Source: Synchiropus splendidus (lineage: Eukaryota > Chordata > Actinopteri > Syngnathiformes > Callionymidae). Taken from it: 64,000 nt of DNA. Below are positions 42,801 through 54,000 of this stretch, piece by piece (within the stretch, counting starts at the first letter, position 1; each line of letters begins with the position of its first letter). Both the position numbers and the translations under genes were made by a program. The notes beneath the pieces are model-generated. The model was not told the DNA's origin and searched no databases. It was given only the letters and a program-made list of their open reading frames with translations. The stretch spans positions 11,482,001 through 11,546,000 of the forward strand of contig NC_071340.1 of NCBI RefSeq assembly GCF_027744825.2, written 5' to 3'.

Positions 42801-45800
42801 ACCCTGAAAAATAACTAAAATAAAACCAATAAAAACATTGCATAATATCTACAGTATTCAACAACACAATAAAATAAATAAAAGATAAATTAGAAAACCC
42901 TGAAAAATAATTAAAATAAATCCAATAATCTCTTATCGGAGTGCATCTAAAACCGCCAATACAAGCGCTCTGACAAAATCTGATACTTGTTTTTAGGCCG
43001 ATATTGGACCAATTTCAGAGTGGGACACCCCTAGAAAACATCCTTTAAAGATGATGTGTTGAAGCAAAAGAGGGAATTGAGGTGTATGAAGACCCCATTG
43101 ATCAATGTGTTTTATAGCTAAAAGAATATTTCACACAAACTGCAGGTATAGTAGTAGTATTGAACGGGTGTTCTTCATTGACGGTTGTTAAATAAAAGTG
43201 CAACATGGAAAAATATTGAAAGAGATAATGCAAAAAATACTAAGCTATACGCCTTGTATGACACACCATCGTAGAATTACAAAGACATGATGGCACATCA
43301 CACAAAGCGAAACTGAGGATATATGGTCTTATGGATCAGATCAAACCGGGTCTTGAAAATAAATAAATAAATGAATAAATAAACATTATCTGACACCCGA
43401 ACGACCTGGATCGGTATCGGGTCTGATCCTGATAACCATCCCTAAGCATCATGCAATTCACCGTATTTTATTGTGCTTCTTGGTTTTATATTATTATTGA
43501 TGATTTTAAAAAATATAACTGCATATATTTAAAATATTGTGGGGCACAGTGTGGCATCCCATCACAGCAATGACTTTCTTTCTATTGTCCAATCACAGGA
43601 ATGACAATGTGTTAAGAAAACTTTAAAAGACGTTTAGAACACGCAAACAAAATAATGACTAGCATAACTTTATATAAACCGCTCACATGACGGGAACACG
43701 AAAAACAGGATGTGAGAACTAGCAAAACCACATGTGAAACTGCATCCAGAGCAAAAGCCAACCTGCTTCTGCAAGTTGTCAACAGCGATGGACTCCACGT
43801 TCTGTCCGTCGTACTTTCCGAAAGTTTGATTCATGGAAACTTCCAATTCTCCATTGATCTATGGAGAAATGACATTTGTGAGGCGCCGGGACAATGTTTC
43901 AGCAGAAGATTATAGGTCATGTGACTCACCTTCTCCTTATAAATGAAGCTCAACACCAGAGCGGCCACCTCCGCCACGAATATCACCATGATGATCAGGA
44001 AGAACTGGAGGAAGACAGGGTGAAGAATAAGCACATAAAACATGACTTTTTTATTGAACTCATTTCACTCTTTCTTACGAAGCTCAGGCCGAGCTTGGAC
44101 TCTTTGAGCGTGGCGCAGCATCCCACCAGGCCGATGATGAACATCACCACGCTGACACCGATGATGATGGCCGCCGGGATCAAGGCGTACTTGTCCTGGA
44201 TGAAGGTTTCAAAGGTGCCATAACTCTTGATGACATAGGAGCCGACATAGGCCAGCGCTGCTCCAGCTCCCTGCAGCAGAAAAAAACAGTATAGCAAATC
44301 CAGTTTCTCATGACAGAGAGTATTAATAGGTCCATTGATTTACAGCAAGTCAATAACGTGTTGTTCAGCTGAAACAACTGTCATGTTTGTCTGTTGTCTG
44401 CCTTCAGCAAACATGAGAGACAGGTCATTTTTGTTTGCTTCCTTGAGCCAGAGATTACATGTGATCAGCAGACTGTGGGGGTCAAAGTTCACTGATGATG
44501 TGATGTTCTGTAGTCAGACAAGAATCTGCAAGTCATTGTGGAGAGCCACACTGGAATGATTCGTATTGTATTCCTGAGCAGCAATAATTCATCTTTCTGT
44601 TAATGTGCCACATAATCGCATGGAAAATGGAACAGAATGAACAAAAAGACTCCTGTTGATCCTTCCATCATCTGACCTGAAACTACGTCGGTCTATTTGA
44701 AACAGCTGTGTGCATGTAAAATGTTGAGAAATGACATTACACAGGGAAAGGTTGTGACGTCCGTACTGCCGGACATGTCAAGTCTTTCTGGCTCACTTCC
44801 TCTCAAACAAGCAGAAATATAGATTCGCAACAACGGCTGGAATGTGGGTTTTGTGTAATGATTTATCCTCCAGTTGAGCCACATGACTCGCTGGTCTTAA
44901 TCACCCACAGTCACGGGACCTCTGTCGGGAAGGCTCCCCTCCCTCCCCTCCCTCCCACCTCCAAACACCGCCTATCAATCCTAATCTTTCCAGAAACTCT
45001 GATCTTGTGCTCATGAAGCAGCACAAAGAGGCTTACACAGTGCACTGTGTCCAAGCACCGCTCTGCCTCGGAGGAATGCCAGAACCCCTCAGCACCCTCC
45101 TTCTATGGCTGCAGGGGTGGTCATACAACAGCCACGTGGGACTCAGGACTCAGAGTACCACACGAATGATACATTGAATCAAGTGATTCATCATACAGCT
45201 GAATCCATTTTACACAAACACAACCTCGAAATAGAAGCTCAATTGTGTGAGACCCTTTTTTTAAATAAATAATGTTTAATCTAATGATGCACAGCAATAT
45301 TTCAACAATTATTTTGAATAAATGTGGGAAAAAATGCAATACATTGATTTTTTTTACACCAATACATTCACAATTTTATAAATATATTGAGAATCAACTA
45401 AATTATTGTGCACAATATTTTCATGGACACACACTCATCGTGTCTGTTTTCCCATCCCATAAAGGCTATTGTTCTATTTGTTACGTCTGTCTTTTGGCTT
45501 GATCTTCACTCTAAAATCCCCTCACCCTCACACCAGCAAAAGTCTCTTGCCTCAGAAAAGCCATCTTTTCTTCCCACAACAACTTGTGTGAAAATCAGAA
45601 TACAATTCAAGATGCCTTATTGGGTACTGTAAAATTTAGAAAAACAAAAGAGAAGCTGTTTGTTGTGCACCAACAACCGTTGGGTTTGAAGTAGTTCAGG
45701 TCAGAAGTGAATGACGTCACAGTGGTGAGTCACAGAGCTTCGCTGGAAAGGGGGGCGCAGGAAACATCTCTTCCTGACTTTGGATGAACAAAGAAAAAAA

Positions 45801-46603
45801 TAAATCGGATTCTTCATGTTAAGTATGACAAAGGGCTCCTGGCTGTTTATTAATATTTCTTGAATTCACACGGTTCAGTTCAGTTCACCAAAGCAGCTCC
45901 ACTATATCTGTCAATTTCTTTTTTTTTCTTTTTTTGATCACTTCTAAAACGTCATTTTATAAAATGGACAAACCGGTAACGCAGAATGCGGAACCTCCGA
46001 CAGAAATCTCGGTCGGGAGGTTCATGTTTACTCAAGACGGACTGACAAAACACATGAATCTGATGCGAGTACAAGCAGATTTGAACGTATGAATAACAAA
46101 TGCTCGGATAAACAGTGGAAGTGTGATCACGTTTAAATGTCCTGCGATTCAAATATTGAATCGGTAGCTAAGAAATTAAAGGCAAAGTTTCAAAACCACT
46201 GCATTGAAGAAGTGAGCGAGAATAAAGAGGCGCATTGTATTTCATTTTCAGTGGAAAGTTTGTGTTTGTCTTCAGGCTGAAATACTGTTTCCCTAGACTG
46301 ATTCAATTAGATTGAAAAAGACAAACAAACCCACTATAGTCAGTTGCTATTGGGCACAGAAAAAAGGTCTGTTTGGGCAAACAGATGTCAGTGGACACCT
46401 GAGGTCACGAACCTGCTCAGTCACGACCATGTAACTTCACTTTATCGCCACTGACGGTGTAAGATTGAACACCAAAGTAAAGGAGCGTTCAAGACCTGAA
46501 CCGTCAAAAACGACAACAATACAACACCGAAGAAGCAACTCACCCAAAACACCAAGCTGAGGAAGAGAAGGACGGTCTTGGACGTGATGATTCCGCAGTC
46601 CAT
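39826..46603 (-). CDS. tspan36: Tetraspanin of the fish Tspan36 (Tspan3-like) type
   Basis: Four-pass membrane organiser; in zebrafish this group (formerly tspan3c) acts in pigment cells (family knowledge, recalled). Seven exons on the minus strand: 46603-46544, 44270-44079, 44004-43930, 43858-43763, 42286-42137, 42064-41981 and 39906-39826, 245 aa. It begins MDCGIITSKTVLLFLSLVFW (TM1). TM2 includes LIPAAIIIGVSVVMFIIGLV, followed by GCCATLKESK. TM3 is FFLIIMVIFVAEVAALV, and TM4 includes YAMLVILGFAIIKFFGML. The large loop has the tetraspanin signature CCGVKNYTSW, then TCC, TGC and GCE cysteines, with N-glycosylation sequons (NYT, NST). The tail GYQPLYA is Tyr-containing. All splice phases agree (phase 0). 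Human TSPAN3 is the nearest mammalian relative I recall. Confidence 0.9.
42656..42930. repeat. tandem repeat, about 95-bp unit, three copies
   Basis: TATCTACAGTATTCAACAA starts units at 42656, 42750 and 42846; each continues with an AATAAAATAAATAAAAGATA block, a GACCCTGAAAAATAA block and CCAATAA. The copies differ at few positions, so the expansion is recent. Confidence 0.85.
42938..43446. mobile_element. hAT-like remnant(s), CGGTATCGG type
   Basis: The left part ends ATTGGACCAATTTCAGAG then GTGGGACACCCCTAG; the right part ends GGATCGGTATCGG ... ACCATCCCTA. Such ends (TAGGGATG on the other strand) resemble degraded hAT elements common in vertebrates. Whether this is one element or two abutting ends is not clear. 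Confidence 0.4.
44936..44956 (-). other. G-quadruplex motif in TSPAN36 intron 1
   Basis: On the minus strand five runs of three or four G are separated by single A bases. Single-base loops favour a very stable parallel G-quadruplex. It lies on the coding strand of TSPAN36, about 1.6 kb downstream of its start codon. Confidence 0.75.
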
Positions 46604-47629
46604 GTTGTCTGGTGGAGGAGAGCAGCCTGAGAGAGAAGCCGACACGACTCGGTTTTCACTCGCTCCTGAAGAACCTCCGTTGGCGGTCACAAGCTCAGTA
46701 GGACTCAGTGACGTCACGCAGTCACATGTCTTGAAGCGCGCGTTCAACTGACCTTAAAAAGCACATAGATTTATTCTCCGTCACACCAATATGCCCTACA
46801 TATAGATGCATGCGGGTGTGTGTATGCGTTTGCGAGAGGTCAACAACGAATTCTTTTAACTCTTAGATGCACGTGTTTTCCTAAACAACCAATGAACAGT
46901 CTAAAAAGATGCGAGTCAACCCATCACATTTCTTTCAATAGCAGGTTAGTAAATGACAGCCTGAATCCTGGTCCTCCTCCTGCCGCCACTGGGGAAACAC
47001 TGGATCCGTCACCAGTCTTTTCTTGGAAGTAAATGTAATCTTTTTTTTTTCTTTTAACTTTAAACAAATGCTCGTCTCGTCTAATAATAATAATAATAAT
47101 CTACTTCCTGTCACGGGGCAGTCTGTACACATATGTATATGTATGCGTTTTATTGTTATTCTTAAATAATACAATCATTTGCATTGATAGTATTGATGTA
47201 CTTCAATATCAAGGAAAATATCTCAAATGCTTACCAACAGTTCGAAGATGTAAAAAAGTGCTCTATTGTTTGGTCGGGCTAAAATAGCATTTGAGGCACT
47301 GGTTATCGTGTGCTCCTGAATCACACATGTCACAATATATATATACACTGACTGCAAATGACCTTGGATGTTTTCCTGCCTCTGCCTGTAATAAAGTTGT
47401 GCCCACATGATCGAAGGCACTGACATATTCCGAGGTCCGAGCTTGGCCTCCTCATTCAGTTAAATAGCATTGTTCTTTTTTGCATGTGTTAATACGATGA
47501 TGGGGTGCTGCGCCTGTTTGTTCTGGCGCGTGTCACGCAACAGACAAACGTAACATATATTTCAGGATAATAAAGTGCAGTTGTGTTATCTAAGTGTGTT
47601 TGTTTACCAAGCTGGCACTGACTTGTGAT
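46604..47629. other. TSPAN36 upstream region
   Basis: Presumably holds the TSPAN36 5' UTR and promoter; TGACGTCA-like TGACGTCAC is near 46709 and GCGCGCG near 46737. The part beyond 46800 is AT-rich with ATA/ATAT runs and shows no gene. Confidence 0.4.
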
Positions 47630-47960
47630 GCGCTACACGGCGAAATCAACGTCAGTTTTGGACCCGAGATACCGTGTTAAGAGCGCACTGGCACGAAAGG
47701 TTGGTATATCCCGGTAACTGATGGCGATGCAGCTATTGCGCGCGTATATACTGGCGGTCGCTGACAAGAGCGCGCGCGTAATAACCGCGTGAACGTGTGA
47801 ATTTATGGTCGATATCGTCACTGAGCTACTCCAAAGGAGCGACGTCTTAAAATCAAAGGACGGGGGCGCACATGTGCGCGCATCAAAGCCGTTGCGCGTG
47901 TATTTAGCGCGTGAATTCGGGGGGAAGAAGCACAAAACACGGCTCGAGTAAGAAGAGAAG
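47630..47960 (+). promoter_or_regulatory. CpG-dense 5' flank of the H1 gene
   Basis: CpG is far denser here than in the surroundings (repeated GCGCGC, CGCGTG, TTGCGCG words). It contains a perfect 14-bp palindrome GCGCACATGTGCGC at 47866-47879 with a CACATGTG E-box centre, and a TATATA at 47747-47752. It ends about 110 bases before the H1 start, so it is the likely promoter/CpG island. The minus-strand open frame across it is a shadow. Confidence 0.5.
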
Positions 47961-48072
47961 TGACTGACTCCACACAGTTCTCATCGGCTCTTGATAACTG
48001 GAACTTGCCCTCGAACCCCCCGCCCTCCCCCGCTGAGATAACAGCGCGCGAACTTCAGCTGAGACCTCAACC

Positions 48073-48669
48073 ATGTCTTCCTCGGCTTTGCCTCTGTCTC
48101 CGTCCCGAGTCCCGCGCAGATCCAGCGCCAGCCAGAGGAGAGCGGCAGCCCGGCCCAGCCTGACCAGCCGGATCATGGACATCATGTCTGCGTCCACAGA
48201 CCGGGCAGGCATGTCTCTGGCGGCCCTCAAGAGGTCCCTAAAGGACGGAGGGTATGACGTGGAGGCGAACAAGTCCAAAATCCGAGGTGCGGTCAAACGC
48301 ATGCTGGCCAACCAGTCCTTGGTCCAGACCAGAGGAGCTGGAGCTTCTGGATCATTCAAGCTCAACACGAACCCCCCGCCCTCTGGCAGGGACAGGCCCA
48401 CCACCAAGAAGCGTTCCACTAAAGGTGCCAAGGCTTCCGCCAGAGGAAGATCTGCCCGGGCCTCTACATCGGACCAGTCCCCGGACAGGAGGAGGCCGGG
48501 CGGCAAAAGGTCCAAGAAGTCTTCCAGGAGGGCTACAACTTCTATGAGAGCTTCAACCTCCCGCAGGCCTACAACCTCCAAGAGGCCTGCAGCTGCCAAG
48601 AAACCAAAGAGCAGGACCAAAGCCAAGGCACCCACCAGGTCCAGGACCAGGTCTTCCTCAAGAAAGTGA
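48073..48669 (+). CDS. Linker histone H1 variant with Arg/Ser-rich tail (intronless)
   Basis: Binds nucleosome entry/exit DNA and compacts chromatin. A single 198-codon exon with a good Kozak start (ACCATGT). The globular domain is about residues 28-96: RPSLTSRIMDIMSA, AGMSLAALKRSLKDGGYDVE, VKRMLANQSLVQTRGAGASG then SFKL, a complete winged-helix H1 fold. The tail, residues 100-198, has by my count about 21 Arg and 14 Lys with Ser/Thr between them (TSRRPTTSKRP, SRTRSSSRK), unlike somatic H1 tails where Lys dominates. No histone 3' stem-loop is seen just downstream; an ATTAAA near 48831 suggests a polyadenylated, replication-independent mRNA. It stands alone, not in a histone cluster. It could be a germ-line/sperm H1; I do not recognise an exact ortholog. 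Confidence 0.88.
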   Translation: MSSSALPLSPSRVPRRSSASQRRAAARPSLTSRIMDIMSASTDRAGMSLAALKRSLKDGGYDVEANKSKIRGAVKRMLANQSLVQTRGAGASGSFKLNTNPPPSGRDRPTTKKRSTKGAKASARGRSARASTSDQSPDRRRPGGKRSKKSSRRATTSMRASTSRRPTTSKRPAAAKKPKSRTKAKAPTRSRTRSSSRK

Positions 48670-50940
48670 CGACCTCCTCTCACCGCTGCATCACACGAGG
48701 ACATTTTCTTCACTGAACCTGAAGGACTCGACTAAAATGTGGCTTTTTAGTCCGGTTGTTTCTGGAGCTAAACATCTTGTGTTGACTTGAAACTATAAAA
48801 GCACATTCAAATGATTTCATCCTCGCGTGAATTAAAAACATAAATGCCATAAAAACTATCGTGATATTAAACTGGTCTACATGATTCCTTCATGTTTGGG
48901 ATGAAAGTATGGCTTTAAATCCCTTTGAATCCTTGAAGTGTAGTAAAGATCATCAGAGAAAGGAACGTACAGTGCGCTTCCAAGACTAAAGCCATATTTG
49001 CTGACAGTACGTGGGATTTTACTTTATCACAAGCATATACTGAGTCAAACATGAAACAGACACTGCAAGAGAATATTGTTTTAATGAGTGATGCCATTCA
49101 TACTGAGACAAGATTGTACTTTTGGGTTGAATTAATTGTTCACCTTTTACATTTACAGGTCAACACCACCTTAGTCACATGCACATTATTGACACCACGG
49201 CATCTGCCAGGTGTGTTGCGAGATAAACAAGGCTGCGGACGGGTGTGACCAGCTGTGCTCATGTTATCAGTTCTGTAATGGTCTGATATGAAAGGCAGCA
49301 CATGGGCTGCACTTTAATTTGGATATGAAGTGAATCATTATATTTTGATCACAATCACTCAATAAATAAATATATAAATCGCACAGTCTAGCTGGACATC
49401 GCAGGTGCATGACTCCACACCACCCTCCAGTGGAAAGGTCGAAATGTTTTAAAAAGAGAATCGAGTTTTTTTTTTTTTTTTTTAATAAAATGAAGCATAA
49501 ATAGAGGAAAGTTCATGGATTAGTTACGTACTGCATAAGTAGCCTTGAGAGTCACACAACCACAAACTATGGTGGATTAATTCAGCCCTCACGAGGTTCC
49601 GAGTGGTTCAGGTTTCGGTGGAGATATTTAAGCAGCTTTGTTTGATGTATTTCAAGTTTTCTTTACAGTGACATGGTTTATTTATGTAGTGTCACTATTA
49701 TTCTTATTATTTCTTCCTCAATGTACATTACTGTTCAATGCAATGTTAGGTTATTATGAGTCCAGCCCCTCACATTTAATGATACCGTTTCATAAACTTG
49801 AGGGGGAAAAAATAGGGAGACACTTTTTTTATTTTTAACAAAGATTTTACAAGTTATTTTTTACTTGTTAGTTTCTTAAATGCACATTATATAATAGAAA
49901 AAAAGTATTTCCTTCTGTTATTATGTTTTATAGAAATACAAACTCGCCATTAAAAGAACAGGAAAGAAAAAAATAAAGTGAACTAAAATGAATTGTACTG
50001 TCGTAGTCTCAGTTATATTTCAATCGATGACATTTAATTTTCATGCAGTAAATTGACTTTTTGCTGCCCTACTTTTCGATGTCACAAGATCAAGGCTGTT
50101 TTGGTGAATATTTACTGAACGAATGTGCGAGCACTGACCCTGTGTGGAGAACAAGAGGGACCAAGCTGCTTCACAATTGGATCTTGGTAACCTTCTGACC
50201 CCAGACATGGCCTAATGTGTTGAGATGGTATTTTTTTTTAGACTCCATCCCAACAGAACATTTCATGTTCACTATCCAGATACACACCATCAAGCAAGAA
50301 ATCAGCACACTGCGTCATAAATCTGCAACACAACAGCTCATTGACCGATTCAAGGGGAAGTAGTCCAAAGAGCATGGAACTTCAATTAGAGAAGTGGCCG
50401 AAGGGGATACTGAGGAGAAACAGCTCCCAAACTGTGCACCAGATCACACTCACAAATACAGATTTTTAAACTCACATTGAAGCTCTAATATATTTGGCAT
50501 TGTACTTGGATTTTTTTTTTTTTTTTCATGTCATTCGCTCCATTCTTCCCGCCCTTGTTTCATGTACTTGCTTGCTTGGCTGGTTTCACTGAGAGTGACT
50601 CACCAACCTGAAAGTCTTCAAGCGTCACATGTCACACAAGACTTACACCACTACCTCTTTTTAAACAAACATTTTGCCGTGAAGGCTTTTTTTTTTCATT
50701 AAAAAAATATCCCTGACGTTGTCAGAAGAGATAGCTTGTTTAAGCTTTGACCGATGACACCAGACAGGACGAATAGCAGCACGAAACATACATACCAAAC
50801 AACATTTGAACCAAACACAATGCTCAGGGTCAAAACTTGACAATTCAGCCACAATTTTCACTTCCTTCGCAAAACAGCTCAACCAGACCCTCTTATCTCA
50901 TAGATATAACCAAGGTCAAAGATATGGTACATTTAAACTC
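48670..50940. other. intergenic between H1 and MPEG1
   Basis: AT-rich, with poly-T tracts near 49468-49485 and 50513-50526. No supported gene or RNA is seen. Short frames near 50280-50360 are not recognisable. Confidence 0.5.
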
Positions 50941-50945
50941 TAGAA

Positions 50946-51028
50946 TATGAGGAAGTAGAGATGCAAATGAAAGTAAAACCATTGACACAAAAAAAAATTC
51001 CAAAAGGTCACGTGACTAAACCTTATAA
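50946..51028 (+). promoter_or_regulatory. mpeg1: MPEG1 proximal promoter
   Basis: Within 130 bases of the start codon lie GAGGAAGT (50949-50956, PU.1/ETS type), ATGCAAAT (50961-50968, octamer), GAAAGTAAAA (50969-50978, IRF type), the palindrome GTCACGTGAC (51007-51016, CLEAR/MiT-TFE type) and TTATAA (51023-51028, TATA-like). The spacing of the TATA-like box places transcription start near 51050. PU.1 and IRF sites fit macrophage expression; binding is inferred from motifs. Confidence 0.6.
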
Positions 51029-51077
51029 GGGGAAGTTAGCAGCAGCTGTTCGTCTAGTCTCCTTTGTGAGAGTCAAG

Positions 51078-54000
51078 ATGAAGGCAGCCGGAGCTCTTCT
51101 GTCTCTGGCCCTTGTCCACGCGTGTGTTTCTGTCCCCATCAGCAAATCCACCAACTGGCTGAGAGAATGCCGAGCCTCCAGCGACAGCTCCATCAATGCC
51201 CTGGAGGTGCTGCCTGGTGGTGGCTGGGACAACCTGCGGAACATGGACATGGGACGAGTCATGAACATCACTTACTTCCAGTGCCAAACCACCGAGGACG
51301 GACTCTACCTGATTCCAGATGAGGTGTTTGTCATTCCCGACAAGGAGACAGGAGTGGAGACCAGCTCGGAGATAGTGCAGACCTGGCAGGAGCAGAAGAG
51401 CGCGACGTCCTCCTCTATCAACGCCGACGTATCCTTCATGTCCCGGCTGAATGGCAAATTTTCAGTGGAGAACCAGAGGATGAAAATCCACCAGCACAAA
51501 GAGTCCTCAACCATGATGAGAGTGCAGGTGAGCTTCACTCAAACTTCACTTAGAAAAATTCACAACTTCTTTTTACTTTGTCTGTTCAGATTGAAAGTGA
51601 AATTTATTGTGTACAAAAGATCTGTCTTTTCATCTGGTTTCTGTCTGAAGTTGTGTCAACATGTGAGTAAAGACTGTGGACTGTGGATTCCACTTTGACC
51701 AGGCAACACCCAACGACACCAGCAAGTTGAGCGACTTATTGCCATGTTTACTCCATTTGAGTAGCGCTTCTTAGTGGAAAGCCACAATTTATTTTACCAA
51801 GGTTCAAGGGTGACAGGTACAACACTTTTCCCCCACACATGAAATCTGACCCACTTTAAAAACATGTTGCCTCACTGTATGTTCATATCAAACGCCACTT
51901 GAAGCTACACACTTGTTGCGCTACTCAGGTTTAGTAGTTTCAGGAGCGGCTTCCCGTTCCTCTCTTGTGGCGTTAAAAGGCAGGTCATGCTGCTTGGCGA
52001 GGGTCTAAAATGAGTGTAAAGTCACCTGGGTCCAGCAGACCCATCAAACCACTACCTGCTATGATGAGCTTCTCTTCAGTTTCATTGTATATATTGTTCT
52101 TCTTCTCGGCCCGTTTTTATCTTCTGCCGCAATTTTTGTCACGCTACTCCTCCCAGAGCTTTTGTCATAGAGACGCGGTTCAAAAGCCAAAACATGGGAT
52201 CCGACCGGGAATCCCCTGTTATCTTTTCCCATTGAAAATGGATGGGTACCAGGACCGAAGGAAGCCAAAAAGAGCCGTTGAATTAGGGGCCACAGAGTCC
52301 GTGAAGAGCTCAGAACGCAGCCACACTCTTCCTCTATCGGCCGGATTCAGGCTGTCAGAGTCAAGTCGTATCGTTTGCCGAGAAACCGGGATCAAAGGAG
52401 GAGAGATTTGGCAAAAATCGAAAAGTTAGAATGAGCAATTAAGCTGGTTAGACAGGAGCAGGGGAGGGGAAAAAAGTTGGTTTTGTAAACTGCGATTGTG
52501 GCCAAAGTATGGGGCGCAGAAACATGAAAATCACCAGTTTTGTGGTTTTGTCCTATCGTGGCAAAGTTACTAATTTTCAACTCGCCATCCCAGCCAAACC
52601 ATAGACCATAGACACATGAGAATTGTGTCAGACGAAAGCCTCACGATTGTCACGGTGTTCTCGGATTTCGCTATATTTTACGGTTTCCGAGATACGGACG
52701 TTAGTTCGGGGAGTATGAAACTGCAAAATATCCCAGACGTTGAAAACGGCAGTGGTGCACAGTGCATTCACAAGCTGTTTATTCATAAACAGCAGCGTCT
52801 AGTTTGTCTTGTCGATTCATTTTCCCCCATATATGCCGCTGTAAAATCTGGGCACCGATTGGTTAATGTGCCGCGATTTGACACCGGAATTCAGATTTTT
52901 CAACGTCATTGTTTGACACAAAAAATGTCATCTGAAACGTGAATTCCTAGGAAAGCTACCCCTATCCCCTTGTTGGGTGAGTGTCTGTCGCACGTCGTCG
53001 CAGCTTCACAAGTGCAGCGGTAACATGGGCCTCTATAATCTATATAAATGCAGGATATGGATGGAAATACTTAATGTAAACACGTCTTTCTCAGTGAAAT
53101 GATAGTTCAGGTTGTTCAAAATGAAATTTCGTTCAGATCGAGAGGGGCAGTGTCCACCCCACATGACATAACCAGTAAATTCTCAGATCAGAATATACTC
53201 ATTCAGATGTAAATCTGTTGCTTCAATGTTTGCTGTGAGCGTAGTTAGACTCTCTGTTGATGTGGCTAAATGACAATAAAAATATACTAAATAAAAATAT
53301 CCAAAATCCCGAAACAAAGCATGAAATAAATACCAACAACCTCCCGGATTGGAAAAAAAAAAAAAAAAAAAAAGATAAAATTATTAATGTCCCCCATGAG
53401 TTCATTCATTTTGCAGAGCATATTGCAATAAACAGTCTGGCATCTACTGACTGAGCTTTTGTCTCCACCACAGGTTCGAAACCGGATCTACACAGTCAAG
53501 GCTTATCCTGACTTCAACCTGGATGCTCGCTTTGCTCAGCTGGCTAAAGAAATAGGTGACGCTATCGAGAACAAGCAGAGCAGTAACGCCAACTATCTCT
53601 CAGAGAAGATGGTGCTGGAGTACGGGACCCACGTCATCACCAGCTTGGATGCCGGGGCTTCGCTGGTCCAGGAGGACTACCTCACCTCTTCCTATTTAGC
53701 TGACAATGTTTCGCAACTTTCAACTATCCGAGCAAGCGCTGGCCTGAACTTCTTTGACAAACTGAAATTCGACATCGGCGGCCAATCCACGGAACAGAGT
53801 TCCTCCCTTCAGCTTTACCGGTCCAACATTGAGTATTCCCTCATTCAAAGTCACGGGGGTGACGCCTTCTATCCGGGCATCACTCTGCAGGGGTGGCAGC
53901 AGAGCACCAGGAACAACCTGGTCGCCATCGACCGCTCGGGATTCCCTCTCCAGTACTTCATAAACGTGAACACCCTGCCCGACCTGCCGCAGCCCACTGT

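Larger units (their letters stand above)
42137..43762 (-). other. tspan36: TSPAN36 exon 5 and preceding intron
   Basis: The intron 42287-43762 is repeat-rich: a tandem repeat at 42656-42930 and hAT-like remnants up to 43446, both listed separately. No second gene is seen in it. Confidence 0.6.

Noticed and set aside
47904..48713. 269-codon open frame on the minus strand
   Set aside because: It is the antisense shadow of the H1 gene; its Leu/Ala/Glu-rich content is what the GC-rich H1 codons give in reverse, and no family resembles it.
50230..50460. Possible coding remnant upstream of MPEG1
   Set aside because: Short broken frames only, and no family could be recognised.
52010..52429. 139-codon frame in the MPEG1 intron
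   Set aside because: No recognisable similarity; it lies in intronic, repeat-bearing sequence between well-defined MPEG1 exons.
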